Part shown: in pieces, positions 60,882 to 64,000 of the stretch
Layout of the letters: every line of letters begins with the position of its first letter
Numbering within the stretch: position 1 is the stretch's first letter
Assembly: GCF_009647655.1 (NCBI RefSeq)
Contig: NZ_WJFD01000003.1
Location: 558,001 to 622,000 of the forward strand
From: Chitinophaga sp. SYP-B3965
GTDB lineage: Bacteria > Bacteroidota > Bacteroidia > Chitinophagales > Chitinophagaceae
Direction: 5' to 3'
DNA length: 64,000 nt
Made by a program: the position numbers and the translations under genes
Notes under the pieces: generated by a model
Databases searched by the model: none
What the model was told of the DNA's origin: nothing
Seen by the model: only the letters and a program-made list of their open reading frames with translations

Positions 60882-62042
60882 TTAAATGGTCACCATGAAG
60901 ATCTCGGGGTTTCGTATCGGCAGATTGCGCAATACTTCTTCCACCTGAGGATCATGCTCAAGTTGTTTCCATAATGTAAAGTAGACTGGATTGTTGTAGG
61001 CAGCTGCGCCAAAGAGCAGGAAAGGGTGGGCCACCGGCCATTCATCCCAATACATCACATCCTTTGCAAACGGCCAGCTGTTCTTGTTCTGCACATATGG
61101 GTACATATATGCAATGCCTTTGCTAATTGCTTTCGTCGATGCAGTATACTTCCAGAGATCATCCTTAGGGCTGCTAAGTATCTGGCATACTGTTGCCATC
61201 GCATCTAAATTGAATAACGCATAACCATAAGGTTTTGTTCGACGAATTTCTAAAGGAAAACTTCCATCTTCTGCCATTTGTTTTGGCAACAAAACCTCTT
61301 TATATCTGTTACGGCAAAATTCTATCCATTGCTGATCTTTCAGGAAGGTAGCGAAAGCAGCGACCTGCATCACCCAGCAGGTGCCATGATTATTCGCCGC
61401 ATTCATTTCATCCAGACCGTATTTATGTTCCGTCATCCATTTCAGATATGCTGCAAACCATTCTTTAATGGCTACCAGATCTTTCGGAGGGATCATACCG
61501 GCCTTCTCCATAATACGCAATGCCTGTGCGATCTCTATAAAATGAATAGTATCAATGATCCCGATCCCACGGCCTGTTGCGCGGCCTTTGATGGCCTGTG
61601 CATACAATAAGTTGGGATTCATTTTTGTATCAGCATTCACAAACCATGCTTTGATATGTACCAGCGCATGATCCAGGTAACGTTTGTTGCCATTGGCTAC
61701 ATACGCTGCTGCCAGATCCCCTACCACTCTGCTGAAACGTACCATGGCCTGGCGATGCGCCACAAAATTCTCCGGATTGGTTTGTCCATCTTTTTGAATA
61801 TACGGACTATCAGGACTCACTGGATTAGGCCACCAGTAGTCTCCTTCAGAATAAAAATCATGTATACCTCCTGCGCTGCGTTCAGACTTTGCCGCAGTAA
61901 CCGTAACAGGCTTTTGTAACATAGCCCATTCCGCTTTCTTTAGAATATCTGCCTTACGGGCTTCTATGGCTTGCTTCAGCCAATCCGCTTTGGCGAACTG
62001 TGCAGAGACGATCAATAATAATATTAAAATGCTTTGCTTCAT
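60882..62042 (-). CDS. Secreted alginate_lyase-family polysaccharide lyase
   Basis: A 386-residue protein with a signal peptide ending QFAKA. It matches the alginate_lyase superfamily of (alpha/alpha) barrel enzymes, with GDYWWPNPVSPDSPYIQKDG, then GRGIGIIDTIHFIEIAQAL and AANNHGTCWVMQVAAF. The length and the DYWWPNP segment fit the group that includes PL38 glucuronan/alginate lyases; the exact substrate is uncertain. Its ATG overlaps the fucosidase stop by 4 bp (ATGA), so the two act in one polysaccharide-degrading operon. No susC/susD pair is visible in the part of the locus shown. Confidence 0.9.
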   Translation of the reverse strand: MKQSILILLLIVSAQFAKADWLKQAIEARKADILKKAEWAMLQKPVTVTAAKSERSAGGIHDFYSEGDYWWPNPVSPDSPYIQKDGQTNPENFVAHRQAMVRFSRVVGDLAAAYVANGNKRYLDHALVHIKAWFVNADTKMNPNLLYAQAIKGRATGRGIGIIDTIHFIEIAQALRIMEKAGMIPPKDLVAIKEWFAAYLKWMTEHKYGLDEMNAANNHGTCWVMQVAAFATFLKDQQWIEFCRNRYKEVLLPKQMAEDGSFPLEIRRTKPYGYALFNLDAMATVCQILSSPKDDLWKYTASTKAISKGIAYMYPYVQNKNSWPFAKDVMYWDEWPVAHPFLLFGAAAYNNPVYFTLWKQLEHDPQVEEVLRNLPIRNPEIFMVTI

Positions 62043-63892
62043 TTTACGGGTGTTAGCGTTACTTCCATCAACTTCATCAATTCCTTTCCTGCTATTTTCT
62101 CTGATTTAATTTCCAGTGTGTGTTCTCCTTTTGGCAATGTGATACTTCCGATCTCCTGTTCCTGTAATCCTGATAATACCTGTGCGCTGAGTTTTTTATC
62201 ACCGAAGGATACGGTATAACTTCCACCACCTTCTGCTTCGTACTTTAACTTCACAGCATAAGTAACGGGTTCATCATTGCGGGTGAGCCATTTCAGGGAT
62301 TGATCGTTCCGCGTCCAGTTCTGTACATAATACCTGTTGGTTTTCCCATCTCCGAATCCAAAACCTTTCCCTTGTTGTGTGGCATCGAATGCCAGCAATA
62401 CGTTGGGATAATCTTTTGTGAACAGTGCCTCTGCTTTACTTTCCGGTGCAGGACCTTTTGTTGTTTCCAGTACCAGCACTGTGTTATTTGCATCGGGTGC
62501 TTGTTCCGGCACACTGATCTCCCAATTGAAGGGGCTGACCTTCTTTACTACAAGTGATTTGTTGTTTACTAATAATCTTGCACTGTTGATCTTAAAGAAA
62601 CCATTCACCAGTAACTTACCATCCTTCGGCCATTTGAAAACATGCAGGTACTTTTTATCTCCCTTCTGTGTTACAACGCCCCATGGCTGTGGTACATCAA
62701 AACCTCCCTGTGCGCCATAAATACTTTCACCGTTCGGCACTAACCAGGCTCCTACTTTATGCAGGATGGTAGTATCTCTTGGATCAATGATGCCATTGCC
62801 CATCGGCCCGATATTCATCAGCAGGTTACCGCCTTTTGCGGTTGCCTTTGCCATTAGCTGGATAAAGAATCCTGCTGGTTTGTGGCTGTCATCGAATTTA
62901 GAATAACCATATGATTCATTGGTGGTAGGAATGGCTTCCCAATCTCCCGTTACCGGGTAAAATTCCGCGGGACGATCTGCCGTGTTCTTATAATCACCGA
63001 ATGAAACAACGGAACTTCTTGCCAAACGGCCATTCACTACTACTTTATTATCAATGTCTCTAATCGCTTTCAGGATCCTTATGTTTTCAGACAGGGGTAA
63101 TTTATGCGGCGTATCAAACCAGATAATATCCGGATGATACTTGCGCAGTAACTCCTGGATCTGCGGGATGGATTTCTCATTTACATACTTCACTGCTTTC
63201 GGCAATAACTCCGGATGTTGATCATACCAGTTAGTTCCGCCGAAGAGATTTTTATCACCGCCGGGATTGTTGTAATCCCAATCGTTGCCCGGTGCATTGG
63301 GATCTTCCCAGTCGAAGGCATGGGAATAATAGAACCCGAATTTAATACCGTATTTCTTACAGGCGGCTGACAGCTCCTGCATGGGATCTCTTTTAAAAGC
63401 AGATTGCTTTAAGGTGTAATCCCCTATGGCGGAAGGATACATAGCTACTCCATCATGGTGTTTAGCCGTGATGATCAGGTAACGCATGCCTGCATTTTTG
63501 ATCAGCTTCACCCAGGCGTCTGCATTAAACTCCGTTGGGTTGAAAGTTTTGATCAGTTTATCTGCATATTCCTGGCGGGGGATCTTTTCCTTCCGCATCA
63601 GGTGTTCTGCGTATCCGCCTACTTTCTTTCCTTTCCATTCACCACCGGGTACTGAATAAACACCCCAGTGAATAAAACAACCGAACTTGGCATCTCTCCA
63701 CCAGGCTATCCTTTCATCATGTTCCTTCATAGAATTTGTCCACCAACCACTCACTGCTTCTGCAATAGCGATGCTGTCCCGCGATGCAGCTTTCTGCATC
63801 AGGATGCCATCATCATCTCCCTTGAACTGGGCAAATGAACTGGCAGATAGAGCTATCAGCGCTGTTGTTATATATGTTCTTACTCCGCTCAT
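62039..63892 (-). CDS. GH29 alpha-L-fucosidase
   Basis: A 617-residue secreted enzyme with a signal peptide ending SSFAQ. Residues about 45-400 are the GH29 barrel: FGCFIHWGVYSVPGGEWKG, MRYLIITAKHHDGVAMYPS, KFGFYYSHAFDWEDPNAPG and PDIIWFDTPHKL, which carries the nucleophile-type aspartate. A C-terminal beta-sandwich follows. It releases terminal alpha-L-fucose from glycans or sulfated fucans. It overlaps the lyase by 4 bp downstream and the preceding gene by 3 bp upstream, so at least three genes are co-translated. Confidence 0.94.
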   Translation of the reverse strand: MSGVRTYITTALIALSASSFAQFKGDDDGILMQKAASRDSIAIAEAVSGWWTNSMKEHDERIAWWRDAKFGCFIHWGVYSVPGGEWKGKKVGGYAEHLMRKEKIPRQEYADKLIKTFNPTEFNADAWVKLIKNAGMRYLIITAKHHDGVAMYPSAIGDYTLKQSAFKRDPMQELSAACKKYGIKFGFYYSHAFDWEDPNAPGNDWDYNNPGGDKNLFGGTNWYDQHPELLPKAVKYVNEKSIPQIQELLRKYHPDIIWFDTPHKLPLSENIRILKAIRDIDNKVVVNGRLARSSVVSFGDYKNTADRPAEFYPVTGDWEAIPTTNESYGYSKFDDSHKPAGFFIQLMAKATAKGGNLLMNIGPMGNGIIDPRDTTILHKVGAWLVPNGESIYGAQGGFDVPQPWGVVTQKGDKKYLHVFKWPKDGKLLVNGFFKINSARLLVNNKSLVVKKVSPFNWEISVPEQAPDANNTVLVLETTKGPAPESKAEALFTKDYPNVLLAFDATQQGKGFGFGDGKTNRYYVQNWTRNDQSLKWLTRNDEPVTYAVKLKYEAEGGGSYTVSFGDKKLSAQVLSGLQEQEIGSITLPKGEHTLEIKSEKIAGKELMKLMEVTLTPVK

Positions 63893-64000
63893 TTTACTGT
63901 TATCTCATGTACGCCGGCAGACAGCATCACATTTTGGTCATATACTTTTTTCAGGTTCAGTTCCGGTAATTTGGAAGCATCCTTTATCTCTTTATTCACG
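63889..64000 (-). CDS. C-terminal end of a gene that begins beyond the window
   Basis: The frame is open from base 64000 to a TGA at 63889-63891 that overlaps the fucosidase ATG as ATGA. About 36 residues are visible, ending KKVYDQNVMLSAGVHEITVK. The strand-like tail would fit a carbohydrate-active enzyme or accessory protein, but the family cannot be named. Confidence 0.7.
   Translation of the reverse strand, partial: VNKEIKDASKLPELNLKKVYDQNVMLSAGVHEITVK

Overview
The window looks like a chromosome segment from a Chitinophaga-like member of the Bacteroidota (inference from gene content; no rRNA is present). The evidence is an orphan SusC/SusD pair, GH29 fucosidase and polysaccharide-lyase genes, many Sec or lipoprotein leaders, and exact matches to the Bacteroidota -7 promoter box TAnnTTTG upstream of several genes. 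Most genes have intermediate GC. A clearly AT-rich stretch at about 37.7-42.1 kb looks acquired.

Layout. 0-3.1 kb: end of a ligase-associated helicase, pdeM and a thioredoxin-fold protein. 3.2-4.9 kb: a tandem array of about 125-bp units, each carrying a perfect or near-perfect palindrome, running into an ORF6N-domain gene with a chimeric copy of the palindrome on its other side. 5.1-11.5 kb: a LexA-like self-cleaving repressor, two membrane-protein genes, and a dinB-dnaE2-type translesion polymerase operon. The repressor and dinB promoters each contain two CTAA-N5-TTAG sites. 11.7-22.6 kb (minus strand): lysC, an Ldh-type dehydrogenase, a DUF3467 protein, SusD, SusC, a helix-hairpin-helix barrel protein and an outer-membrane protein. 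22.8-30.2 kb: housekeeping genes (deoxynucleoside kinase, trpS, gatC, LolD-like ABC ATPase, cobalamin adenosyltransferase, tyrS) and small unknown secreted proteins. 30.2-36.4 kb: di-haem peroxidase, serine hydrolase, DUF4142 lipoprotein, then an unrecognised four-gene operon. 36.5-41.2 kb: Asp-box lipoprotein, a winged-helix Fic protein with its own operator array, and a DUF262/DUF1524 restriction-type protein. 42.1-49.7 kb: two amidohydrolase genes, a Spy-like protein, glycerate 2-kinase and mannonate dehydratase. 49.9-54.4 kb: a TolC/EmrB/EmrA efflux operon and its divergent MarR regulator. 54.4-60.6 kb: TPR-CHAT protease and PKD protein, divergent from an ECF sigma/anti-sigma pair. 60.9-64 kb: polysaccharide lyase and fucosidase operon, running off the window.

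Three regulatory circuits can be read from the DNA: the LexA-like CTAA-N5-TTAG circuit controlling error-prone polymerases, the CCTATCA-N3-TGATAGG circuit at the Fic gene (with one copy at the peroxidase operon), and the MarR/efflux divergon. Two repeat families are the least explained content. One is the palindrome array beside the ORF6N gene. The other is a GC-rich element that begins exactly 7 nt after the stop codon of three unrelated genes.
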